Shown: positions 20,350 through 32,900 of the stretch, piece after piece | How positions within the stretch are numbered: the first letter of the stretch is position 1 | Layout: each line of letters begins with the position of its first letter | NCBI GenBank assembly: GCA_951394405.1 | Contig: OX596343.1 | Coordinates: 2,232,001-2,296,000 of the forward strand | Length of the DNA stretch: 64,000 nt | DNA from: Coprinellus micaceus | Taxonomy: Eukaryota > Basidiomycota > Agaricomycetes > Agaricales > Psathyrellaceae | Direction: 5' to 3' | Translations under genes and position numbers: made by a program | Notes under the pieces: model-generated | Told to the model about the DNA's origin: nothing | Databases searched by the model: none | The model's input: only the letters and a program-made list of their open reading frames with translations

Positions 20350-21699
20350 GTGCAGAAACCCTTCTCCACTCCTGACAGAGTCTCTACTTCTTTACCTCCG
20401 TCCTCCGTCTTCCGCTAGCACTCTCCCCACCCTCTCCTTCGCCACCCAGTTGCCCTTTCCGCACATTCACACTCTTCCCCACTACGCATCCATTCCCCAT
20501 CCCTTACACCCTATAATGCGAAGGAGAGCGAACCCATCCTGCGTGCCTCCATCTCGAGGGAAGCCCTGGTAGGCGTCGGCATCCCCTCGCCGGATCGAAT
20601 CGAATCGAATCGAGCGCAGCCGAAGATCGAGGTGTTCAGTGGGGAGTCAAACCTTTTGAAGGTACTGAGGTGCCGAGCGGGAGGTGCTGAGGTGTTCGAT
20701 TCAAGGATTGAGAGGCGTTGCTAAGCGGGAGAAGGCGCGAGTTGAGGAACCGATGGCGATGACGACTCTCCGTTGGCGCTTCGTGTGGAGGTCAAAGGTC
20801 AAGTATCAGAGGTACGGCTGTGCCGACACCACCGTAGTCGCGGACTCTGGAGACGCCATGTTTGGTTGGGCAGTGGTGTCGCCGTTCGGCTCTCAATAGC
20901 CGGTAAGCATGTGCTGAGGGCCTAGTGTCGGAGGCTACCATCGAGGTCATCGAGCGCTGTGGGGAAGAACGACGGGCGGTCGTCCTACCAGGTCACGGTC
21001 CACACACACGGGAGGGCTTCCGCGTCAGGCCCGAGGGTACGTTCTTGATTACCGCCTGGCCATTGTCACCCAGGCTTCGCTACGTAGGTCTTCGTTGTAC
21101 AGTTTGCTCGCGCCTCCACTTAAGACCCCAACCTCGCATTCTTCACGACGACCCAGCAGACCCACGTCCTCGACAACCTCCGCCTCCCAAAACGTAGCCT
21201 TCACGTACACCCCGGGTGTAAATCCTCCCAAACCCAAGGCCCGTACCTCGTCGTCACCTTTTTGCTCCTCGCTTCGGAGGAAGAGCCCCCATGGTCCGGC
21301 TCATCTTGACGAGCTCGGCCTCCAGGTGGGAGGGAGAGTAAGACATCGTCACTTGAGTTGGATTCGGGGAATACGAGCACGAAAACGACGGGGAGTGGGG
21401 GAGGGAGAGAGCGAGGGGTGTTAATATTCGCGTTTGGGTAAAGAGGGTGCGAGGAGGTCGCTGTTGAGCCAGGGAGAGGGATTTAGCCGGAGGGAGGAGG
21501 CAGCATTCGAGCAAGGGGTGGCACGCTGTGGCGGCCATCGGCCTACGCCCATTCTTGGCGCCCTGGCACTCGTGTGGGGTCGTCAAGTGGTGGTGACGAG
21601 GCCGCGGGATACGAGTGCGACACAGAGAGAGGGAGACCAAGGAGAGGAAAGTCTGCACAAGAGGTAAGTTTTGTGGTATTAATACACCGATAAAACGGA

Positions 21700-22640
21700 G
21701 TCTTCACCTTTGTTGGCGTCTCCGGACCCCAGATCCGACCGCTTCAGCGCATCCCCATCGCCGTCGATCCTTGCACCATGACCGCCGTTCGCGTGGATCC
21801 CAATTTGACAAGGACTCCTTCGATTTCGACTTCAGGACCATATCCGATGTATGAAGAGACCCCTGGGCCGTCAAGTGTGTGGTGTGCACGAGAAGAGAGG
21901 GAGAGAACGGGGACGGCGGGGTGTCGACGTTTGGTGGATCGCAAAGGCGACCGCCTGCGTTTGGGTAGGTTCGAAGGCTCCCTCGTTTTCGAGCGAGTCG
22001 ACGCGCCCTGGTCTCGAGGCGTGCGGCCATGCAGAAAACGAGTGTCATTGTTGAGTTCAGGGCGTTCCCCGGAGACGAAGGATCGTGCTAGGAGCAGGGA
22101 AGAGGGGTTTGTCGATCCCGATGAGCAGGGAGGTGTATTCCTCCAGCTATCATGCGTCCTCGAGCGATGACAGCGACGGGAGGGTCTTGATGGGGTAGAA
22201 GCTTGAGATACAGGGTCCACGCAGGGGTTTTTGGATCCCTGCGCCGTTGTGGGCGATGACGACAAGGTCGTTCAGGAGTGAGCTTGACACCGTCGGCAAC
22301 AGTGATAGCGAGGATTGGGGTTAGGGGTTCTCTCCCTCACATGCTTCGAACCACCACCGACCGCCCTGTTCTCTACCGTCACGGGTATGCATATGGATGT
22401 CCATCGTTCTCGTCGCGCTCTGTCTGAACCAAGAGAGATCGCCCGAATGGAAATGTATATGAATTACAGGTCTCCGGCATCCCTAGCCCCAGTATTTCCT
22501 GATCACCTGCGAGGGCACTACCAAAGCACCCATGAGGGCGCCCCCCTTACCCATGACTCAGCGTGTTATCTCTTCATACTTGTTAACCACTTGCTCGCAA
22601 CTCACGTTTCGTTCGGTGGCGGGCTGAACACGCTGCATCC
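21700..22640. repeat. Dispersed module M, copy 4
   Basis: The copy B counterpart of 7400-8300, with the shared ATTGGGGTTAGGGGTTCTCT run, TTCGAACCACCACCGAC and GTATGCATATGGATG. A plus-strand 130-aa frame (21778-22170) overlaps a minus-strand frame, and neither is preserved in copy A. Confidence 0.5.
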
Positions 22641-22969
22641 ACGAGACTCCGCCTTCATATAGACTGTCGACGTAATCCCGGCGTACCTTCCGCAGCCCAA
22701 AATAGTGCCTCTTTTATCAAGTGAGTGTACGCCTCTGCCTTTCCGTTGCGAAAGTTTACTCAAATCCCAATGCATAGTATATCTGTCCCCGCATACAAGC
22801 TCACATTTAAGCGCTCGTAGCTAGCGGCGTGCCACGTTGTGTTTGAAGTCATCCCGATCTGGATAGTGACAGTTGAAGGGAGGCATGCACGAGGATGGCA
22901 CGATGCGGAAGGCGGTGCCCAACGTTGGAATGAACGGGGGGCTTCATGTCCGCATTCGCCCTTTGCTTC

Positions 22970-23500
22970 CACTGCTGGCCGGAGGTTTAATTGACTAAGG
23001 CAAAAGGCGGGGAAAATGGGTTCGCAAAAAGCCAAATTCTGGGGAGCGTTTTGGACAGGGGAACAAGTGTATTTTTCCACGGTGGGGTAATTTGGGAAAA
23101 TTCGGAATTCTAATGAAATTACGTCCAAGGGCAAAAAGCGTATTTTTGTCAATGTCTATATACCGAGTAAAGTGTCGCTTTTCACCGCGGGCAATAAGCG
23201 ATGCAGATTGTTGGTTTCTGGCTCGCTTCGAGCCTCAGACAATAAGCGCTGCCATAAGGTGTGTTTTACCCATGGGAGCAACTTGCCTATTGCGGGGGTT
23301 ATCCCCCCTGTCAACATTTCGGTTCTTGCCGGCTATATTGACGAGCGCAGAATCGAGGGCAGAAAGTCAACCTTAGCCAAGGTCAGAAGTCATCGCCCGC
23401 TGGGCGCCCGCTGAGCGAACGTTCAGCGGCACGCTATTTATAATGACTTAGATCAAAGCGATATACACCGGGCCCAAATGCGGTGCCTTCCTCGTAGCGC
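22970..23500. mobile_element. Probable left terminal region of the Tnp2-type transposon
   Basis: Starts exactly where homology between the two 9-kb copies ends, with CACTGCTGGCC at 22970. Directly repeated subterminal words of the form GGCAAWAAGCG lie at 22999-23009 (GGCAAAAGGCG), 23130-23140, 23190-23200 and 23238-23248 (GACAATAAGCG). CACT-beginning ends and short subterminal repeats are typical of CACTA/EnSpm elements, whose transposases are Tnp2-like. I could not find the matching right terminal inverted repeat, so the element boundary is provisional. Confidence 0.4.
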
Positions 23501-23830
23501 CGAGTAGGGTGGGCAACGAGTGGAATCTGGCGAATGGCCTGCCGATCTTACGCAGCTCATTCACGGGGCGGTTTCCCCTGCATAAACGCGATTAATGGGC
23601 TTAAAATGGCCCGCCCTGGCCCCCGAGTTGACGGAAGAAACCATAGCGGGGGCGTGAATGCGAACGGATACACCGAGGTGGGAGGGTATGGCTCCCAGTG
23701 CAGGCCAGGACATACGCGTTTGGCTCGTTCCACACCGCGTGTCCTTGATGAACATTTAACGTTTAACGGACATACTCAGCATGAATTCCTCCTCGCTATC
23801 GACTACAATCGTAGATAAAGGACCTCTCGA

Positions 23831-26800
23831 CTATGAACGGGACAACGAAATCACCAACCGCAGATTCACACCTCCCCAAGGTGCGTCAAGTGCTGCAAAG
23901 TGAGAACGAATAGCGTCTGGCTCGATTATGCATCTCAGTCACTATGGAACGACCCCCTTGAAGGCCTATTAATTTAGTGTTCCAATGGGGCCTTAAGGGG
24001 GTCGTTCCATAGTGACTGAGATGGATTATGCGCAGAGAGCCTGCCTGCCTAAACATACCCATTCTGAGAGAAGGGTAGCCGATGAAAGGATCATGAGCAA
24101 CCTGCGCCGCAAAGAGTTCCTCCACCAAAAGGTACGTGGCTATCTGATTTGGAGAAGTCTCCACCTGAAAGATCCTCTGGACAATGGCAGGCCTCGGAAT
24201 TCCATCGTCGGAACAGGCGATCATCACTTGGCTGTTTCCGGCGTGGCGAGAGTGGGTGCTGACTGTGAACCCTCGAATGTTCATGTACGACGAAAGCACG
24301 CCGTGTAAGATACGGGGGCTGGGGGAATCTTTGAGATTTGATAAGATGTCTTGAGGAAGTTTCGTTGTTTTCCCCGACCAGGCAGACGCCACGGTGAAAG
24401 GGTCAAGGTCGTCCTCATCCTGCGCGTCCTCCGAGTCCGGGAAGACGGTCGGGCGGATGAGATTCCTCGCGTGAGTGTCGATCAACCGTTCAAAGAAGGG
24501 TCGGACGTTGCGGAGCGACGGTGGACAATGGGTCTTCTGGAGCATGCCTCGGAGATTGGAGCTCCTTGTAAATGACAGGGCGATTGTCTCCTCGTATTCC
24601 GCTATGATGAAATCAGATACTAAACACAGGTAGCATTAACGGAGGTACGTACAAAGCTTCCCATTGTGAGGGATTCGCTGTAGCATTCCAATCATGCGTT
24701 CAAAGGGGAAGCACCACCAACTGTGAACAGGCCCATACATGAGCAGATATTCATGGATATGGAACGCCATGTGATGATTTGGTCGGAAGCGGTAATTGGG
24801 GAACAGTTCCTTAACCCCGTCGACGTAGTGCTGAAGATGGGTGAGATAGAGAGAGGCGCGTTCAGCAGAGGTGCTGTGCGCAGTTGCGATTGAGATGGCC
24901 GAGAGGAGCGACATGGTGACACTCAGAAGGCGACGCCTAGTCCGACTCTTTGGATCGTTGTCTCGGAGTGCCCCCCATCGTAAAATAAGAGAGGCGGGGA
25001 GGTAGACCGTGCCGAGCAACCTCCATTGGTCAGCCTTCAGCTTTCCGTGACTAGGATTGCCCAGGTCGGCGGGGATCGAGGTCGTCCAGGAGGGGGTAAC
25101 CATCGAGGCGATGTCTTCGCGAATAGCATCGATGTCCGATTTTGAGAGGACGTGGCCGGCGGAAAGTGAGGAAGCGAACGCGGTCGGATCCGCAGCGAGC
25201 TGCCGCAGACGCCAATCGACAAGGGCGGTAGCCAACTCGATTTTGGTTGGTGACTTGCGCTTGCTGTTCACGGTAACTCCGATAATGCCCGTCATATAGC
25301 GAAGTGCTGCGATCTTCCGGCGTTCGAACCGCTTGATGTACCCCTCCCTGTCGTCTTCAAATGGGCCTTCCAACTGAGACCTGAGATATAGGACCGCGGT
25401 CTGCTCGTTGGGCGGAAATAACTCCCAATTGCCATCAAGGGGTATGTTGAGAACCTTCTCGGCGGCCGTGGGGGAGAAGCGAATTCCAAGGATGTTCTTG
25501 CAGTGCTCTTGGATAAGCCCAAGGAAGAGGTTGTGCATGGCGTCGACGACGACAAACCGCGACGGATCGAAGTATGGTAGGCGGAGGAGTTCAGACCAGC
25601 GGACTCCATGGGCGTTAAATGCCGCAAGCCTCGAGTTCTCGTCGGTCGCGTTCTTGTATTCCCCCGCATGGTGCCTGCACTCGGAGTTGCTCCTGCGTTC
25701 CCAGTCATGGTACGGGGTTCCAACGTAGCCGTCCCGGCTCTTCCGACACTTGCATATGGAGCAAAAGAAGTCGTGTTTGACAGCAGCAAATCCCGCTGTT
25801 TTGCGAGCAGCTGGTAGGTCACAGACTACGGCCACGAGAGCACAACGTATCACGCGACCAAGGGGGTGACGATGGGTTCGAGAAATGAAGACGCCAGGCT
25901 CCCAAAATTCTAAAAGTTCGTCGATGAGCGGTGAAAGGTAGTGGTTGAGGGAGTCGAGAGGGGGTTCTGAGGGTCCGGGGATAATCCCTGCCAGGAAGAT
26001 GTTCTCCGGCTTGTAGCGTTCCTCCGGAGGCAAGTTCAGGCAGACCAGGGAGACGATCCCAAAGGACTTCTTCTTCCCAGCCTGCTTGTTACCAAGTGGG
26101 TTAAAGAAGTCCACGCAAAGGCTGAATACGTAGTGCCCCTCGTCTCCATGAATACCGAAGAGGTTGTTGTCGGGACCCTTGAAATTTCGGAGAATTGACC
26201 CATGGAATATATCGTCCAGGGCGCCATCGTCCCATTGAAGGGCTTCGAGCCACGACTTATCGAGCGAGTCTTCGGCGCCCCAGCGAGATATAAGGTTGGC
26301 GACCCAATCCTTGAGACTGAAGGCCACGAAGGTCTTGATGGGTACGCTGATGCGGACGCCCCCAAACGATTTAGGTCGGAGCAACGGTTGCCGGCACTTC
26401 CCTCCACCTGGGTATGCCCGGTGACTGCAGTGGCGCGGATAGTTGGGGATGGGGCTCCCGCCGTCGAAGGTAGGGTCGTACTGGGCGTGGCACCGGGGAT
26501 CTGGACAAACAGCGCGAATGGTGTGCCTCCCTTCCAAGTGGAACTCTTTCAAAATAGACCGCGGATCGTCTGGGATGTTGGCCAAGATGTTTTGGTCGTT
26601 CTGGGAGAGTGCCGCGTCATGCGAAAAGGCGAGTTGCAGGGAATAGCGGTAAGCTTGGAGTAAAAAGCTGCAGGCTCTGCGAGGGAGGGAGAACAAAACA
26701 TTGAGGGCGATGACAGCGAAGAAAAAGACTTGTAACGTGGGATTCGCAGATTCCAATGCAGTTCGGAAGTGGTGGTCTGAGGAAGGAACAGTTTGGGTAT

Positions 26801-27482
26801 CGGCTACTTGCAGTCGAAGGGAAAGCGTACCAGAATTATAAACGAGATGGCGTTGAGATAGCTTGGTCACTTCGTCCTCCATTTGGCGGATTTGACTCTT
26901 CCATACCGACTCCTTCTCTCTCAACGAGACCAAACTCCTCTCGACCTTCTCTAGGATCCTGCCTCGGAGCTCCACCACTCCGTGGGCCTTCAACTTGACG
27001 AGGTCGATCTGATCCTTGAAACGTTGGGCCTCCTCGAGAAGGGGCCGAAGGGGAAACGTGTCAACCATCGTGCGCGGCGGCGACAACTCCAGACTCGAAG
27101 CTTCTGCCTTTCGTAGGTGGGATTCCACCTCGTCGTCGAGTCTCCCGAGTGTGGTGATCATTTGGCGTACTTGCGCTCGGTTGGATGCAGATGGAGGAGG
27201 AGGTGTAGGGTGCATACCGGGAAGGGCGTCGGATAGAGTTTGGAAAATGAACGGGTCACCGGAACTCCTATTGGATCGGCCAGTGGTATTCCCAAGCGCA
27301 GTCTGGGAGGAGATGTAGTCCGCTATCTCCCCGTGCTGTTCGGCGACGGCATTGTCAGACCTTTGCTGAGCTTGAGCCGCTAGGGTTTCGCGATCGGCGT
27401 CCCGGTGACGCTTGTAGGTCGAGGCGTCTATGGACCTGCCTTTACAGGAATACGTGAAGCAGTAGCAGGCCTTCATAGTCAA
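23831..27482 (-). pseudogene. Tnp2-like transposase (CACTA/EnSpm type), interrupted by a MITE
   Basis: ATG at 27482. Exon 1 (27482-24653) encodes 943 residues and ends in phase 1 at a GTACGT donor. Intron 24652-24602 is 51 nt. Exon 2 runs from 24601 to an ancestral TAG at 23833-23831. Near the N-terminus a CYC-x4-C...H cluster suggests a small zinc-binding motif. Residues 300-350 contain further Cys/His pairs. The core holds the DAMHNLFLGL motif typical of Tnp2 transposases (compare D-x-M-H in plant CACTA elements). A MITE at 23931-24023 disrupts the reading frame about 35 codons before the end. Removing 100 bp (element plus one target-site copy) restores the frame exactly and joins RII to EPDAIRSHFA. 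As it stands the protein reads through the MITE and stops at 23886. It probably encoded a nuclear DNA transposase, now likely inactive. Confidence 0.85.
23931..24023. mobile_element. Hairpin MITE, copy 1, inside the transposase gene
   Basis: A near-perfect palindrome with arms CATCTCAGTCACTATGGAAC... and its complement, differing by one indel next to a short AT-rich centre. It is flanked by GATTATGC on both sides (7-8 bp target-site duplication depending on how the end base is assigned), which points to a hAT-type mobiliser. It has no coding capacity. It is inserted in the 3' part of the Tnp2-like gene. Confidence 0.9.
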
Positions 27483-28750
27483 AGAAAGGAGGGGGAGATG
27501 TCGAGAAAGGGGAGTAAATTCGCTTCAAGGGAAGGTCGTCTGTCCGCATATATAGCCAACGTCGTTCCGCGACAGTTTACGGCAGGTAGAGAAAGCAACG
27601 GTGTCCATGAGTGACCACGAGATCTGTTGGTACGAAGAACACAAGAGGGGGCAGAACAAGGGCGGGACCTAGAAGAGAACAAAGCTGATACCGTCGCATG
27701 AGTACAACGATAAGCCAGCATCAGAGAAATGAGAAACGAGAAACGAGAAGAAATAGATCTGTATCATGAGGACGAACCAAAGTGTCTAGATCCAGTTGAA
27801 ACGCGCAAAGCGCTCATATCCACGCGTATCCTTGGCCATGCTTTGTGTCTACATGAACACCATAGGGCTTGATAGAACTGGTGAAGTGTAAGGTACTAAA
27901 GAATTGATCTCCGAGTGACGCCAAAGTCTGTCACGGATATCATTGTGACGTGTGACGGTCACGGATATCATTGTGACGTGTGACGGTCACGGCGCTGGGC
28001 GTCTAATTGTCACGGTCGAGCCAGAGATGATCCTGGCTCGCTGCCCGAGCGTAAGTAGTATGCATACGTGCTACAAATTTTTGGCGGATAAGTGCAGGCC
28101 TAGAAGAAAAAAACAGACCTTGTCTGGCCAGAGGCGTTTATCTTCGCCCTGCATGCGGCTGCCTTGGCTATACGGATTCGTACCATTCCCGAAACCACCT
28201 GGAGCTCGGCATTTTCTTACCGTTGCAAGACGGCGGCCCAACCGCTTCAAGCTTGCGAGCATCGGCATACGCGACTCATGGGCCCACGAATCTGGGTTGT
28301 TTTAAAGTGATCTGTCAATGGAGCCATGTAGACGCATCTTGATAAAGGTCGATGTGGAAACTTAGTTGATAATAGCCATACCCCGGATAGTTGAGCTTAG
28401 GTCAATCGTACTGCACGGCGTCGATGCGGGAAACAATTCGATCCTGACAAATCTGGTCACTACGACCCTCTGATGGTGGACGCCTAAAGGCGTCAACTAA
28501 GGACTTCAAGCCGACACCTACCAACAGCTGCGACAAAAGCCCCTGGTGAGATCAGCGTGGAATGCAGCCCAACGGCGGGCGTGCACCGAAACTGTACAAA
28601 GATTGTCATTATAGTCCGATCAAGTATCAAAGGTGGGAGCAGAGAAAGGGATGGAGTTCCCAGAATGCAACACAGAGTACGAGAGCAACCGAAAGCCGGT
28701 GCAGCTGGGAAAGGGAAAGGGTGAACTATTCCCAACGCGATTCAGCGTGC
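27483..28750. other. Transposon flank without a supported gene
   Basis: Lies upstream of the transposase start. It contains two adjacent 28-bp direct repeats (27932-27987) rich in GTGAC/GTCAC half-palindromes, which could be subterminal binding sites of the element. Open frames are short and none is recognised. Confidence 0.4.
27932..27987 (+). repeat. Two perfect 28-bp tandem repeats
   Basis: Unit CACGGATATCATTGTGACGT plus eight bases, repeated twice without change and followed by a partial third CACGG. Each unit contains inverted GTGAC/GTCAC words. It may be part of the right subterminal region of the Tnp2-type element. Confidence 0.8.
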
Positions 28751-28751
28751 T

Positions 28752-29902
28752 CTAAAAATCTGCGGACGACGGATGAGTTGAGCCCACCAGGATAAAAGAC
28801 GCCGCAGCGTGCTCACCTTCGGCAAGGAAGGTCTCCAAAAATCTAACCGCCGAGCGGATGAGCGACTGAGATCCGTGGTGCACCGTATCGTTCAGCAGAA
28901 CCGCCTCTGTGACGACGAGGCTTGTAACAGACCCAGCTACTGTCGACACGCCTTCCACGGCATCAGCGATGTGTAAAACCCCATTTTTGAGGGTGAACGT
29001 ACAGTGAATGACGACAGCGCCCCCGTGAAGGAGACACCCCAGCATGAGGAGCCCAAGTTGTGCAATGAGTTCCATAATCTGCCATGGAGCAGCAACTACG
29101 TCTAAGCAGCTATCTGAGCGAACCATAAGGGCACTAGTCGCTGTGAAGTATCGATTCTAGTTTCACTCACCGAATGCGAGGCACGAGACTACGATCATGC
29201 AAGCGCCGGCCAAGGCCGCCGTGAGGGTGGAAACCCATATCTGCGCGCCTGAGCCAAACGGGACTCGAGACCACGATTCCAGTCGACTAATGGTTTCGGA
29301 GTTTGCCGTTGAGTGCTCGCCTTTTGAAAGGAGGCGAATTCGAGTAAACTGGGCGACCTCCTGATAGGTTCCGGGCAGGCGTGCATGAATGACGACTGCT
29401 TTTCCGCCAGGGATGAACTTCACCCGTGCTTTATGCCCTTCCCTCTTGCAGGCCTGGTACATACCAGCAGCTTCGACGTTATTCAAGACTATGACCGACA
29501 CCATGGGTCTGCCCAATTTCAGGTAGTAGTCGACAGTGTCGGTCTTGGTAGCGCCCGAATCCCCCGATTCGTCCGTGGTGAGATCAAATTGGGAGAGGCC
29601 GGTTAACTCGCCGTTGTCGTTATTGTTCGCGATGGGGGACTTTTCGTCTGCATCTGAGGATTGGCCGTCGCTGTAGCCGCAAGGTAGGGAACGCCAAGTA
29701 GTCAGTGCCTCGGCTTCGCAACATAATGTAACGTGCCATCGTTCCAATGGGCGTGGTCATACCTGTTGTGTGGTGCCCCATCATCCCTTTCTCCGTCATC
29801 TGAGTCCTCAATGACGACATCCCTGCTGAACGGATTGGAGTGCCCGCCCGCGGGTCTGAATTCTAGAGCTCGAGAGGTATTCTCAGAGTGGGGAGAGGGC
29901 AT
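28752..29902 (-). CDS. Predicted membrane protein of unknown function (3 exons)
   Basis: Model: exons 29902-29763, 29670-29171 and 29101-28752, with introns of 92 and 69 nt (GTATGA...CTACAG and GTGAGT...CTTAG). Frames join cleanly to give 329 aa. ATG 29902 is chosen because a TGTATATAG box lies about 60 bp upstream. The N-terminal half is acidic and polar (DSDDGERDDGAP). Two hydrophobic segments follow: one spanning the exon 2/3 junction (STLTAALAGACMIVVSCLAF) and one soon after (LIAQLGLLMLGCLLHGGAVV). A third weaker hydrophobic stretch lies near GVSTVAGSVTSLVV. This suggests an integral membrane protein. The family is not recognised, and the last exon could splice again at a GTGAGC near 28810. 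Confidence 0.5.
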
Positions 29903-32900
29903 AATAGTTTGTGGTGTGAAGAGCTCGTTGGAATGTGGACCACGGCGAGATCCAAAGTACCCTATATACATCCATCGTCCACGCGCTGCCTCCCACAATG
30001 ACAATAAATATGCATTCTGGAGGTCGTTGTATTCGAGTGGTTCAGAGTGGGTTCTTCAACGTAACGTTATCTTACCACCCAAGAACAATTGCCCTGGACG
30101 ACCACTTTGTCAGTAACGTTACCTCAGCGTCGTAAGCCCTACCAACCGACCAACCAACCAACCAGCCAGCCATGATACACAAGTGAACATGCCTGCTGCC
30201 ACCCGACCGGGCGCCTCCAAACACAGGTGCGATCGCAAACGGAGAGATGGGGCGAGTATTGGATCGAGAGGCGACAGTACTCGCGATTACATCCCCTACT
30301 ATGGAGTCGAATTCAAAGCCCATGAGCGGGCGCAAGGATAACGCTTGTGGTAGATCCTATCGAATACGAGGGATAAATGGAGGAGGGGCGCCAAGTGATG
30401 AAGTGGGGTGATTTACCCCGGAACGACACACCTTGGTCCTACTGTCAGATGTAAAGTATCGCTTGGTGCCACGAAGGAGGTTGGCTGGTAGCTGTGGGGG
30501 TATGTTCAAATATTTGCGGGCTTGAATATCGGTGGTTCGAATTCGCCCTGGCGTTCGTTCGTGAGCGAGATCCAGCGACCAGCTACGGTTTGTTGTCCCG
30601 TCTGGCAAAGTCGAGCGGGTATGCTCTCCGGGGAAATACGCACGTACGATAGCCTCGAATGCTATCATAAGTTTGCGTATCACTGCGATCTCCTCGCCTC
30701 TTCACGCGTGAGTCCCCTCCTGAATATCCCCGTCTCCTTGCTTAGCTTGAATCGCTTCCCTGAGCCCCCTGTCTCCATATCCGCCTTGTGAGAAAGTGTC
30801 TACCTCATCCCCAGGTTCGCATCCCATTGTGTCGTGCGATCTGAAGCGCAATCCACACAAGAAGTAGATAACGTGCATGGCCTCCTGCGCAACCGCATTC
30901 GCAAGGGCCTCCCCAAGCGGCCTCTCCGCCTATTCGAGACCACAGGGTGACCGAGGGGCAGATGGTTCTGATTATGTTCCCAATGAACGTGGAGGGACTA
31001 CGCTGAATACTATGGCCGCCTTGTCAGCGAGTTATTTGAGTTCATATCAGTCCAGTGGGGGAGTGAAGACCCAAGCAAGTGACGCACACGTACTTGGAAC
31101 GCACGCATCGCCGGCGGGCCAACTTGGTGGCAGCAGCAAGATTTCAAGCTAGGTCAGGAGGCCGCGAAATGGGCCTAGTGGCCTCATGCCAAGAGGGGGA
31201 GAGATTCAAGGACCCTCGAAGCCACAATTGGCAACCTAGTCAACCGCCCGATGTAAGCGAGGGAGCGCAAGCCAAGGACGACCGATATGCGGGGCAACAG
31301 GCCTCGAAATCTTGGGGATGTGTCCACGACGTCTGTTACAGCGGAAGCGATTGTAAACGAAGAGAGCGAGTCTGGGACTAACTTGGAGGCGACTAGACCC
31401 ATGCTATGGTAGACGTTGTTCTCTGCAGGAACCGTATCATAAGCTTCATTTTTAAGGATGTCAGCGACAGGGGACGCAGCCTGGATAACCTAAGCTCTTT
31501 TTACGCCATCTTCCTTACAGGTATCGCCGTCTCCTCGGCCGCGTGCCACTCGCCGGGGGATACATTCCCCAGCAACAGTATAGCTCCTTTTCTGGAGGTT
31601 TGTCCGCGGAGGACCGTGCTTTGCTTTGCTCGCCGTCTCGGCGGTGGTTGATAACCGGAATACGTTTGAGTTGTTAAGGGCGCCCAGGATGCGTCCGGTG
31701 AGCCTATCAGCGTTCAAATGTTCGCATTAGAATGGCTTACCCGCCTCTACCTCAAACGAATCCAGGTATTGCGCGTCTTGAGAAGTTCTCGAAGTCGGGA
31801 ACAGACTGAGCCTTACCGGAGATGTCTAAGCACAAGGGAACCTTGAGGACCGGCTGTGCCAAGGCGAACAAGGCTTGAAGCGCCGTCGTTTAGACAATAG
31901 CGTACCGTACGACTCCGGCGTTGCGAGCGGCGGTAAGGAGCCAAATCGGCCAAACTGTTTCATGAGGGGTTAGAGGTATATATTGTGGTGACCCACTGGC
32001 TCATATTCTCGCGTCGACGGAGTCCCCGCGTTGAAGATTCGTCAGCCCTGGAACTAAGAACATATTGGCAACGAGTCCTACAAACAACAGCTCCTCATTC
32101 TTAGGCTGGCTCGTGCGAGTTCTGTGTCGGATGAATTAACGGTGCTGAGACTAAAATTGACGCTGGCACGCCGCTCGATAGCTGTTCGGGCCCAGGGGTC
32201 GCCGCTGACCTTCAGGCGTCTCGATTGGAGAGACCGATTGGCTCCTAGACAGGATGAGTGCATGGTGCGACCAAAGAGAACTGCGGAAGTGCACACACTT
32301 GGGGACTTGGGGGGTTCTGTCAGTTATGCCCGTCGTTGCCTCGGCCCCAAGCCCATGAAACAATAATCAACCGTCCGGACTATTCTCCCAGCTTGGAAGG
32401 CCGCCTTCGACGGGGATTCCGTACCCGAGAGCTGGTTGCTGGGTGCGGCGACGCTGTGCGAACGCCAGGTGCCGCCAATTGTTGACGGTGAGCCGGAGAC
32501 ATGGGTCGGGATTGGGCGATGCAGGGGATGCCGTTTGTCGTCAGTGAGTGTGTGTTCAGCTGGAGACGCCGTGCTTCGAATAAAGCTTCGCATGTGGCGA
32601 CGCCTGAGAGTGAGTAATGATTTTTGTAGAGAGAAACAAAACAGGTGTGAGGCGAACGCAACCTAGAGACGGGGCTCTGGAAGCAGAGCATTGGACACCG
32701 AAACAATTATGGGTTTGTCCTTATATAGTCCCAGCGATGGCGAGGGGTTGGTTCCCGCTTGTTGTGTACGCAAGCGGCAAGGTTTGGGGCATCTTGTTTT
32801 GATCCCGTGGTTTGGTTCTCTCCTCCACCTCCAAAGCCGGCCAACTGCATGTTTCTGGTCCGTCTCCAACTTCTCATCGCTCCAGCACTGGCCCGAGCAC

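Larger units (their letters stand above)
14022..22970 (+). repeat. Large segmental duplication, copy B
   Basis: The counterpart of 1-8630, beginning at TCGTGTTTGG (14022) and ending at TTTGCTTCC (22962-22970). Directly after the end, sequence unrelated to copy A begins, and I take that as the left end of the Tnp2-type transposon. The copy contains the second version of the decayed multi-intron gene, two module M blocks and the near-identical island. Confidence 0.9.

Noticed and set aside
29141..29170. 30-nt intron in the membrane-protein gene
   Set aside because: Too short for a spliceosomal intron; the acceptor at 29102 gives 69 nt in the same frame.
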